A stretch of 64,000 nucleotides of DNA, taken from contig JBCAML010000004.1 in assembly GCA_038503075.1 (NCBI GenBank), positions 951,149 to 1,015,148 of the forward strand, read 5' to 3'. The DNA is from Gyromitra esculenta (taxonomy: Eukaryota > Ascomycota > Pezizomycetes > Pezizales > Discinaceae). The translations under genes were made by a program, and so were the position numbers. The notes below the pieces were generated by a model. The model saw only the letters and a list, made by a program, of their open reading frames with translations, was not told the origin of the DNA and made no database searches. Positions 46,453 to 56,068 of this stretch are shown here, piece by piece (position 1 is the first letter of the stretch; each line of letters begins with the position of its first letter).

Positions 46453-46484
46453 GATCAATCTGCAAAACTGCCAAATAGACAAAG

Positions 46485-48368
46485 ATGCCAACATTCAAAC
46501 ACGTAACCCTCAACATTCATACGCCGAAAGACCCTCCGGCCACCACAGAGAATTTCTCGTGGGCTAATACAGCCCACTCCTCGCTAGCGGAATACGGAGT
46601 TCACCGCCTACGTAACACTCCTAAAATTACTAGCTACATCCCCTCGTCTACAAACTCTCCCTTCGCCATTTCAATCACCATTCTCGATACCTATGTTCCC
46701 AAAAACGAAGGTGATGACCGTGAGAGCTTGGCTGCGTATGTCTACTTTGATGGACGGGAGAAAGAGGAGACTGCCACTTTGCTCCGTCGGGGCGTTGAGA
46801 CCTGGATTAGCAGCAGGTGGGTAGAAGTCAAAGAAGGAGAACTCGCAGAACGAGAGTTTGTTTTCAAGGAAGTTGGGTTAGAGAACTTTCTTAGCGGATT
46901 AGATCTCTCCAAGTCCGAGAAGCAGGCCAACGAGAAGCTCAATGGTCGAAAAGCTGTCAATAGGAGACATAGTATGCCAGCTAAGATGATCTCTGAGGGT
47001 GATGATGACGACGCCGACTGTTCCAAAGAGTCAGCAGGGCAAATCAGAGTGGATCTGTTTAGGGTTCGCTGTGAAGGTCCAGTTAGGAGGGGGGTCTGGG
47101 GTGGCATGTTTAAGGACAATAACAACAGACCTGACAATGACGAGTTTGGAGGCGGGGTGGATGTGAGCCACACTGCGGGGTACGTTAACTGTCTTACACC
47201 TGGTCTAGTGAGGAGAATGAAGTGCAGTAGCCAAGTGGGCAAAAAGAATTCTATTTCCACCCGTGAGTAGCAATTCTTATAGAGAGCTTATTCATTTTTC
47301 TCCGCAAACAGGTTGTCGGAACCAAAGCCACTTGACAGAGAGACTGTTTCCACGCAAAGTGTTAGTCACTTGGATCCCGAGGGTGTGGTTTATGCCAGTT
47401 TTGTTTTTTTTTATCGTGGAGAACGTAAGTATCCCCTTCAGAATCTTTCATATGCTCAGAACTGGGTGTTGAGACTAATTGGTAAATTAAATTTTATAGG
47501 CCAACTTAAAAAGATGGGCTTGATTAAACCTCTCCCGCCGCTTCCGATACTCGCCCGCTCGGAGACAGTTTCGGTCCCCGGGGCTAGCGACAAATGGAAA
47601 AAGCAGGATTTTGCATCTCTCTCTTCTGCCCTTTCTTCGCTCATCCCCAAAAGTGACGGGTTGGTCAACGGGAAAAAGAAAGGCTTTACCGACTTTCGCG
47701 AAGACGAACCTGAGTGGCAGCGCAATGGTAACTTGAATGGAAGGAATGGAAAATTCATCCCAGGTATTGATGATAGGGATGAACATGGGGAACTCCTAAT
47801 GGGGGATGATTTGGGCAGGGATGCAAGGGATGCCTTTAGAGAGAGGATGAAAACCGAGGAAGAAGTGAGGCTTGAGGAAGAGCTTGTTGGGAGAGTTGGG
47901 AGAATTAAGGTTTGATCTCAATCTCAACCTTTTGATCGCTGGTACCCTTTAACATCCCGAATGGGGCGCTAATTCGTGTCATCGATATAGCTTAAACGTT
48001 CTCACTCTACGTCTTCCCTTCAGAACGATGCAGCAGGATCAAAATCTAAGGATACGACTCCGCCTCCTTTAACGGCGAATGGAAAGTCGGGAAGCATGGC
48101 AACACCAGGAAGGCCCTTGGACAAAAACCTAGAGAACCTTGAGGACGACAGCACAGAGCCGGAAACACCATTGAAAAAGCGCCGTGGGAGTGGCGATACG
48201 GACGTGAAAAGCCCTGGACCAGTTGCTAACGCCAACGCCGCCCGAGGGCTGGGATTTGGACATGTTACTCCTCCCATCACCGCTATGACAGCAGGCTTCG
48301 GTAGTGGAAAGATGGAATTTGGAGGGTTATTGGGGGGGGGGATGGAGATGGAAGAGGAAATCTTGTAG
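46485..48368 (+). CDS. DUF7918-domain protein (520 aa, four exons)
   Basis: Exons are 46485-47179, 47312-47424, 47500-47909 and 48024-48368 (1563 nt). The first intron is chosen with the GTACGT donor at 47180, because the nearer GTGAGT at 47263 would shift the frame. This gives DVSHTAG-LSEPKPLDRETV and then VVYASFVFFYRGE-RQLKKMGLIKPLP, matching what I recall of DUF7918 proteins (an N-terminal beta-rich domain that ends with F.YR...L...GI.P). The N-terminal part contains ITSYIPSS...FAISITILDTYV and AAYVYFDGRE. The C-terminal 170 residues are charged and disordered, with the basic motif TPLKKRRGSG, possibly a nuclear signal. Molecular function of the family is unknown. Confidence 0.8.
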
Positions 48369-51300
48369 GCACGTCAATGGAATGGATGGGAGCACTGGTT
48401 GAGCCGTGGTGGGAAGAACATCATGAGCACAACGGTTATGGTTAGGACTGGATCCCTTTTTGAACGGTTGTTATTGGTGGAGTATGTTTATGGTTTTCTT
48501 TTACCTTTCTTTTTTTTTTCGCGACCAAGGTTCTTGAGGTTGTGTTTCGTGGTTGCACAGGTGATGCTGCGCCGAGTTGGCCCGTGGGATACCTGGAGAA
48601 GGGACTTGACAATCATTGCAAGTTTTCTCCTATATGGGGCCTGGGGCGCGGTTTGTAGTATGCTGTAAAGGATTTCGTGTTGGATATTTTTTAGTTGCTG
48701 AGGTATTCGTGGTGGCCCACCAAGGAGCTGGTAGGCGTTCGGTAGGCGTGTTGAAACGCATAGATTTCTTCTCGAGGGATGGGATCCTAGGATCCTTCCT
48801 ACCTATCCTTGACGTCATATTTGTATTGGTATCAGCAACATTCTTTTTCTTCTCTCGTTATACCTTGGTTCTGAGTTTGCAATTTCTATTCATTTATTCA
48901 CTCATTTCTTCATTCATTTGGGATCTTTTTTTTTGTTAGGAGTATTTTATCTGTAGTTGGTTGGTGTTGGTTATGGGAAAGGGGTTAAAAGGAAGGGGCA
49001 AGAAAGGTGTAATTTACTCCCTTTTAATTGATATTTTGGATCTGGGTGGATATCTTCGGGCCTGGTAGCTCTACATTTCAGTTTGGAGGTCAGGGATGCA
49101 CTCGGGAGTACTGCTGAAAGGATGATTTGTATGTATTAAGTTGGGTTTCATTTAGCTGCCAACCATGGTGTCTCATGAATATTAGTATATATTTTATCAC
49201 TAGGTTGTGCCTGGTAACTTGTGATTCCGGAGTATATTTTCGTACCAGAGGTTGTTTCTAGCTGTGTTTTGATAAGATTTAGGAGAGGGTATTACTATTC
49301 CACGTATCGATGGGCTGCGATTAAACAACTACTGTATGTGTCTGCCAACATGGATGTTAGTCACACATGTAGTTAGCTTCCACAATCCGCGGCCGTCAGC
49401 AGTTTTAACACTTCTGGCCGGATGAAACTTAAGGTTGTAACGTGAGATGTTTGGCGATCGTCTTGCTTTGAACTTTATTTCAATAGCGATGCTGTTTCAT
49501 CAAATCTCTGGAGTGTGTGCTGCGAAATATCTTTGAAGCAGCATTATCTATACCCATGCAATAATAGATAAATTGGTTTTCGAAGATGACCGTAGACGAA
49601 GTATATAGAGTCGGGTGCTTGAAACACAGCTAATGACGGATAAGTACCGTGCCGGGCCATCCAGATACATGGGAAAGATAAGTGAATGGCCCCACCGGGC
49701 AAACAAAAGATATATCTAGGTAATGTTGGCAAGCTAGCTGCTGAGTTGTGTCTGCATGGAAAACTGAATTGGAGAACATGAAGTTGTCATTTTTGGCGGT
49801 AGGTCGTTATCGACTCTAATCGCTATCTGCATCTGTGGGGAATTGGCTGGGGAACGATCTAGACAGACGTGAATCCAGCCTTGATGAAGGACTGAGCTCT
49901 GTAATAACATATTCTGTACGTTCATATGCGTATGGCTATAGTTGTGAACGACTATTGCCACTCACCATGAAACATAGAACATGCTGTTACCACTTGAGGC
50001 TGAAAACTGTATATTGAACGGAGAAGTTTGTAATGCGGATTTGGGAGCTATTAGGTAGGTTACTCTGGGGTACTTTTTTTGGATGTTGATACTTGGCTCT
50101 AGTAATTTTGACCATCCGATTGCTAGTTTAATTTCCGTATTCCCTAAAGGAAACGTTTCACTTTGTCCATATTTCCAAGATAAAAGCGTACCAAACACGT
50201 TGTTAATACTCTATTATATATTTGAAGAGTGATCGATATGATGTAGGTTTCCTCGGTGCTCTCCCATTGGAGTGTTTATGGGATTGAGCGAGGAAAACTG
50301 ATAATAGATGATACCCAGATTTTGCGCTAAAAGCTGTAACTTCTCGCAAATAAGGGATCCGGATATAATCGGCCTGGGCAGAATTGAAACATATCAGTAT
50401 TTTCGAAGTAAATCAATGGCTGAGGGAGTTACTAGTCATAGGATGTGTATATATACGCTTAGATAAACCCGCGAATTTCATAAAGGTTAGATTGAAACTG
50501 CCTAGTTCGGCCAAATTCGCTGTCTGCAAGACAGTATGATATTTAAGTCAACTTGAGGCTCCTCCGGAAGAAAATATGAAGCGTCGGTTGTACATGACCA
50601 GACACTTCTTCCGATCAAGAAGGACATTTAAGTGGGTTTCAGATATATGCATAAGCAGCAAAGTCTCATAAAAGACGGTCATGAAGCAGTCCCCCGACAA
50701 GCTTACGCTTTATGGATAAGCTATGATTGTGCCTGCAGCCGTTTATGATTCAAAGGCATTGATTGATGTTTCAATATTGGCGGTATTGTACGACTCGATA
50801 CCCGCTGAGTATGCACCATAATCAGTGCCATTACATGTAGAGCCCCCACTGTCTATCGTAGGTGATATGACTCAAGAGTCATATGATGAATCGATTTGGG
50901 GTCCGTTTTATGCCTAGAGGGCAGGAGTCCGGGCTCGCGCTTGGACCAAAGACTCCAAGCACAGAACATAGCCCATCCTCTATAGATTTGTTCTTTAGAT
51001 ATTTTGTTAGATGTCTTAGAAGCCCTATGATCTGCTCTAATTCTATAGGACTGTTCCATGCTTGGTGCTTTTGGACCAAACTGTTTGATTTTTGACTTTT
51101 AGGCCTGATTGCAATGCTCTAGCCCAACTTTAGAAATTTGTGCTGAGAGTTTAGTTTAAACAAACTCTCTCTCTTTTGGCTGACATCTAATCGATTGTCA
51201 AGCGACCAAGATGGCTGGGTAAGCCTGGCTCCTCGCGTGGTGTACTTCGTCCACGACCTTGGCGTTGCAGTTCTGTATGAAACATTTCGTTCCCTTATTT

Positions 51301-51555
51301 TCTCGAGATATATCCGCCTAGTATGTATCGATTCAAATCACCTTGTTACCCCATCAGATGCCACTCGTTTATGGAAGTTTTGACAGTTTCTTTGAAGCAA
51401 GCCGCGAGGTTTCGGTTGAAAGGGAAACAATGAGTATTAAGTGTGTGGCAGAGTGAAATAGCTTACCAGCTGCGTGGTTTTCTGTATATCGCGATAGCGT
51501 ATGCGGCTTCAGCGGATGAGGCGGGTTGTTGTTGGTGTATTACGAGAACTATCTA

Positions 51556-51688
51556 CTTGTGCTCTAGCATAGGTACCTAAAAGCAAGGGTAAGACTTTGA
51601 CCAACCATATTTTGAAGTGCTGCTGCGGGACGAATTAAAAAACGTTGCCACCAAAAGGCATTTTCAGGTACTTATGCTAGAGCACGAG
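51556..51688. mobile_element. 133-bp MITE with TA duplication
   Basis: The left end CTTGTGCTCTAGCATAGGTA and the right end TACTTATGCTAGAGCACGAG are inverted repeats matching at 18 of 20 positions (extending to about 27 bp with AAAA/TTTT). TA borders both ends (51554-51555 and 51689-51690). The core has no coding capacity. The terminal sequence is unrelated to the 38-kb MITEs, so this is a second family. Confidence 0.8.
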
Positions 51689-52449
51689 TATATCCTTAAT
51701 ACGTCGGCGATAATCGGTCGAAATTAGCGCTCTTCTTCAGTTGTGCGGATCTGTAGTAATCCATCAACGCTAATTGGAGATTTAGACCCATTACGCTTTG
51801 ATCTGCGTAGGCGGGGGATTATGTTTCCATCCTTAATACTACTTGATATAACTGCCTGTTGGTTTCGTTCGCCACGTGCGTCTCCGTGTACCACTGATTG
51901 TTGATGCGGATAGCCAGGGGACCACTCTCCCTTTGCTCGCTATTTAATCGCTCTCTTTCTCAATGCCTGCCTCGTAAATGTTCTCTGTCCATTAGGTGAA
52001 CGTGTGTTGTCTTCTCCTGGGTGAGAATTAGGTTGAAATCAACACCCACGCAATACCTCGGATATGGATGGTGGGATCGCACGCCCATATTTGTAGATAC
52101 GATCGAGGCGCGTAGAAACTCTCCGGCCCTTATTTAAGATATGAGGGCTGAAGCATGTAGATTCCGAGTTGAGCGGCGTGTCTTTGAACCAATAAATACC
52201 GACATGATATACTCTACATCTAGATTTTTGATGTATGTGAGATATACCTAGGAAGACTCTATAAAGACCGCTGGAAGCCTCCGGTACAGGAGCAAATCCT
52301 CAGTCCTAGAGGCGATAGACAGTGGGCTGGTCTTGGGAAGCATTTTCTGAGCTTCCCAGGCCCATGGTGAAATACGAGCTCCTTGGATATGTAGGATACC
52401 TCTCTGCAGCTAAATGGCTTGGCATTCGCGTCGTGATAATGCCAGGTGT

Positions 52450-52607
52450 GAGGCGTCTTGCAAAACCTCAGCACCATAACCTAAGAGTTGAATGTGCCGA
52501 ATGAAATAATAAATAAATGATAATCTTGCAAAGCCTCATAAATCCTGGATTCCAGTAGCGATGCATATAGCTCTACTGGAATCCAGGGTTATAAGGGTTT
52601 AGCAAGG
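52450..52607. mobile_element. Inverted-repeat element interrupted by a retroelement tail
   Basis: CCTGGATTCCAGTAG (52544-52558) and CTACTGGAATCCAGG (52572-52586) form a perfect stem around a short centre. The similarity continues outward: CTTGCAAAGCCTCATAA on the left against TTATAAGGGTTTAGCAAG on the right. The retroelement tail at 52471-52523, with its duplication TCTTGCAAA(A/G)CCTCA, sits inside the left arm. The palindromic element is therefore older than the retroelement insertion. Confidence 0.65.
52456..52538 (+). mobile_element. 53-bp retroelement 3' fragment with 15-bp target duplication
   Basis: TCTTGCAAAACCTCA (52456-52470) and TCTTGCAAAGCCTCA (52524-52538) flank 53 bp that read GCACCATAACCTAAGAGTTG, AATGTGCCGAATGAAATAAT and a short AAATAAATGATAA tail. 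This matches the 3' motif of the copies at 21333 and 28303. One mismatch in the duplication indicates some age. Confidence 0.75.
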
Positions 52608-53421
52608 GTTTCATGCCTATCGATATCGCTAGGCTGTCGTGATGTGACCGTGTCGAACTAGATGCCCGTTATGTTCATGTAGAGTATCGTACTTTTCTCT
52701 AATAACGAACGATGAATGTATAGTATATAGGTTTGGTACCAAAATATCCATAGGAGAGGTTGGCTTTTGCCATTTTGCTCTGGACTATCGAGACCAGGTG
52801 TCCTGCGATCGGTACGGTTCCCTAGATACGTAGGTTGATAGCCTTGCCCCATTAAATGCCTTCACGGTCCACCTGGATACCCCCCACCCATCTGAACAGT
52901 TCATAGTCGATTAATATTTGGCAGAGAATCCCTGCTTAACCGGCAAAGAGGCCGGTTGCGACGCTGGAAAATTTCCTATGTCCGTTAGCTGTCCGGGTGA
53001 GGGGGTGGGCCGCGAAGGCGTCTGGTTTCAACCTTTGAGTACTACTTTCTAAGGCGGAGCGATTGAAAGAGGCGGGGCTAAGTCGATTACCCAAGTGAAA
53101 GGTCTAGCCACCACTTTCTCGCCATAGATTATCGCAAACATTGTTGGATGTTCTAGAGGTTATTGCAGCTTGTTTCCATTCACTCGGAGCAGTACTTGTA
53201 CCAGGTTAGAGGAAGAAACTATCAATGCCCTTGCTTAACCTGGTCCATGGAGGGTTTCGGAACCGTTCCGACAACTTTAAATTGAGATCGTGCTATCTGG
53301 CCGGGTGTGGAGAGGAAAATAACGGACCATCTGTTTTCAAAGACACACACAAGCAAATACGGGTTTATACTCATGGTAAGACTTTTGAGTTTAAGTCGAT
53401 ATTCTCACGGTATGGTTGAGA

Positions 53422-55084
53422 CTATAAACTATGGCTTTTCTCCAAATCTAACAGTACCCCCAAAACCTCATCCAATCTTTGGACAACATCTTTGCTTCCA
53501 TCTCTAGTTTTCTCGGCCTTTCGGTCAACTAGTATTCCCTTCCATCCAGCCGATTCCGCGCCCTGATAATCCTTAACCAAATCATCTCCAACATGTACAC
53601 ATCTCCATTTACCTTCGCTGCTGCCGTTGGCACACTGGCGTCCGATCGATTTTGCTACATTGAATATTTCGCTGTCCGGCTTCTCAAAACCAACATCATA
53701 CGAGAACGTGACAAAGTCCAACAATGCTTTATTCCCAACGCCCTCATCCCTATTTTTGCGCTGATTAGGGGTCGTGGGAGAATATGACCGAACTCCGACT
53801 CCTAAGGAGTTCAAAACGGAGGTCACGCGTGGGTCTGAGTTTGTAATGATGCCTACCGTCGTTGAGATGTAAGGCCAGCTTGGAGGAGGGGATCTGAGAG
53901 TACGAAGAAGAGGGATCACTTCTGGATATAGTTCATAACCAGTGTTGCTTGCGAAGCGGCGAATAAGAGTTGGAACGAGAGAGGAAGGGAGGGGAGCTGA
54001 AGTAACGGTGGCGAAGGTGTTAGTCACTACCTGTGGTTGGCGAGGAATTCGTTAAAATTTCTGCCGCTGATATGTAGGAAAAACGAGAAGACGCGAGATA
54101 TAATGACACGGGGTGGGAATGAAACGACTAGAGGCTTTTTTTTTCTCTCCATAGAAGGTGAGGGGTAGTGGTAATGTCTGCCGCGGCTTAGGTTCGAGTC
54201 CTGAGCCTCTCTTGAAAACCGAAAATGAAAATAATAAAGACCCAGCAAGTCAACTCTACTGCAGGCTTGGGCTATTTTCGGTTTTAAGGGTGGTATGAAA
54301 AGTGCCCAAACCCCATATAAATGGGTGCCAGGCAGAAGATGGATAACGTTTCAGAGAAGTGAACCTGCGCCGCTGGGGAGAAGTTAAATAGAGCATGTAT
54401 TGAGCTTACGTACATTTGTCCACCATTTCTCAGGATCCATCCCATGAGCTTTGCCATAATTTGGATTTTGTTTAGATTCCGCTTTAAATGCTAATCCCGA
54501 TAATTGATATGTTAGTAAGCATATAAATCAGGTATCAAGGCAGGAAGAACAAAATATTAGACACATAAAGCTATAGCCCAATTACTCTAAATGATTTTTT
54601 TGACCACCAGGACCCGGGGCAGGCCGCTGGTAAGCCACTGGATAGATGGCGGAAGCAATCTCAATTCAGCTGGCTTTAGTTTTAAAATTTCGGCTTACTA
54701 AAATCGCTCCTTAAATCTATTGATCTAACGATGATACACTATCGAAACGATTTAGAGGCGTTCCATAAGAGTAACGTATATTTTGGTTGATTTGATAGTG
54801 AGGCTCATTTGTGAGTTTCGAAAATTTGTTTGTCTGAGGTAGATATTAAGAGGTCTTTCGATCTCTCTGCAGAATGCAATGATGAAGAGATAAGAATGGA
54901 AAAATGAGTATGAAGTCTGACTACCTTGCTTGAATGCCCTCTGAAGATCAGTTTCCCTCAAATTAATAAGGCCATGCTTCCATGCTACGAGTGCATACTG
55001 GGCTGCGATGGGAATTTTTGGAGTGAAAAGGGTTCCAAAGGCATCGAATGTTAGGAGAAGATTTGCTGATCGGGCTGGAGGCAT
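53422..55084 (-). CDS. HAD-superfamily hydrolase, REG-2/HDHD3-like (281 aa, three exons)
   Basis: Exons are 54925-55084, 54414-54490 and 53422-54030 (846 nt). They rebuild LQRAFKQ-AFKAESKQNPNYGKAHGMDPEKWWTN-VVTNTFA, the cap segment typical of REG-2-like HADs. HAD motifs are visible: motif I TFDAFGTLF (nucleophile Asp), motif II GIITNSD, motif III Lys in FEKPDSEIF, motif IV HVGDDLVKDYQGAESAGWKG. Motif I has Phe where phosphatases have the general-acid Asp, as in haloacid-dehalogenase-type DxYGT motifs, so a classical phosphatase reaction is doubtful. Intron 1 has a TTACTAAC branch site. Intron 2 (54031-54413, 383 nt) is much longer than others here and holds a tRNA-like sequence. The substrate is unknown. 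Confidence 0.88.
54129..54290 (+). mobile_element. tRNA-derived SINE-like sequence inside an intron
   Basis: GGCTTAGG-TTCGAGT-CCTGAGCC (54185-54207) forms an 8-bp stem with a canonical 7-nt T-loop and includes the Pol III B box GGTTCGAGTCC. A GGGGTAGTGGTAATGTC stretch upstream resembles an A box, but no full cloverleaf can be drawn. It is followed by an A-rich stretch and an inverted pair (TTGAAAACCGAAAAT / ATTTTCGGTTTTAA). It lies antisense within intron 2 of the HAD gene. No target duplication was found, so SINE identity is tentative. Confidence 0.45.
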
Positions 55085-56068
55085 CTTGGACGTTCTTCAA
55101 GAGGTGGTATCTGCGGAACACGAACGAAGTAAAACGCTGCGGGGGTGTCGTGTCACGACTCAGTCACGGCAAACAAGGGCCTCACAATCAGGCTATGCCT
55201 ATTTTTAAAAGATTTCGGTGATGTGTGGAGGCAGACACAAGGGCTGGAGTGAGGTGAATGGGCCTGCAGAGCAGCTGGAATTGTGGTGATGGAGGCCGTA
55301 TTGGAGTTTTGATTTGGAGTTGTCTCGGTAAAATCAACCAATCAGAATCAAGGCTTCCTGGGCAATGAACTATCCCCCTTTCGGGGAGCTCGCTCTAAAC
55401 TTTTCTCTCATATCACCGGGTCTCCAACTCCCTCCTCATCGACACTCCACAACCTGACTTTAGAAGGCTGGAAACTGGTTCCAGCTGTTCTCCGAGATGA
55501 GAGGTCTAACCAGAGGGTCTTTTCAGGTTTATCCGAGTTCTTTCAGGTTAGAAAGTCGAGCAGGCTGAAGGTTTGCAAACAGAGGTTTAGAGACATAGGT
55601 CGATGTAAGGTAGGGTTCGTACCATAGTTTTTTCCCTTTCGGGAGGGAAACTGAGGGGTAAAACCCCAATCTCTATTCCCTCGCTTCCGTTCTGCACATC
55701 CCTCTCCTCTAATTTCATCCACTACAACAGTACTGTCCTCGGTCATCTCACTGCTGTCGCCAGCCCGATCTTTGGTCGCTTGACGCTCTTGCCTTCGGAC
55801 CCAATAATTTGTCAGAGCGTGTCGCTACGGGAACCCTCATGGAAACCAATTCCATTCCCTAACACTGGAAATACCTTTACCACTCGGCCAGCGGTTTTAG
55901 ACACACAAATATCGTCGAACCTTAAGCTTTGATTGTCATTCGGAAATAGAGGCGGTACGGTTTGCCGTCCAATAGCCCATTTTTACCTGCTATTATCCGT
56001 GACTCGAATTGTTCCATTTCTCAGTCAACGAAACCCCAACCCACGCGCTCGTCGGTCTATGCGACATA
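55085..56068. other. Divergent promoter region
   Basis: It separates the HAD gene (minus) from the nuclear-protein gene (plus). The stretch 55800-55900 contains a tRNA-like A box on the minus strand. No protein gene is supported. Confidence 0.5.
55800..55895 (-). repeat. tRNA-Ser/Leu-like remnant
   Basis: Read on the minus strand, TGGCCGAGTGGTAAAGG matches the D-arm/A box of class II (Ser/Leu) tRNAs at all but one position. About 50 nt further on is GGGTTCCCGTAGC, a weak B-box half. The anticodon arm has a 5-bp stem but no T33, and no acceptor stem forms. It is best read as a decayed tRNA gene or tRNA-derived SINE head. Confidence 0.4.

Larger units (their letters stand above)
40295..46484. 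other. 6.2-kb gene-free region
   Basis: AT-rich DNA without a supported gene from 40.3 to 44.9 kb. It includes a possible retroelement tail (41694-41732) and a perfect-looking small hairpin (43802-43831). From 45.1 kb on it is the C/T-rich promoter and 5' UTR of the DUF7918 gene, with a (CCCTCT)n tract and a UTR intron. Short open frames at 43073, 44552 and 45113 show no domain. Confidence 0.5.
48369..53421. other. 5-kb gene-free region with transposon relics
   Basis: The first 600 bp is the T-rich 3' flank of the DUF7918 gene. Further on I see a TA-flanked MITE (51556-51688), a retroelement tail (52471-52523) inserted in one arm of an inverted-repeat element (about 52450-52607), and ACATGTAGTT at 49365. 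Short open frames near 50850-51380 and 52322-52504 lack recognisable domains. Confidence 0.5.

Noticed and set aside
47180..47311. GTGAGT at 47263 as the first donor of the DUF7918 gene
   Set aside because: It is a good donor, but joining it to the CAAACAG acceptor gives the wrong phase; the GTACGT at 47180 keeps the frame and restores family-like sequence.
50853..51383. Overlapping short frames on both strands with repeated TTGGACCAAA
   Set aside because: Possibly a transposon relic, but no transposase or polymerase motif is visible, so I did not call it.
52322..52504. 60-codon plus-strand frame ending in the retroelement tail
   Set aside because: It first looked like the C-terminus of a retroelement protein, but the left target-site duplication lies inside it, so most of the frame is target DNA and not part of the element.
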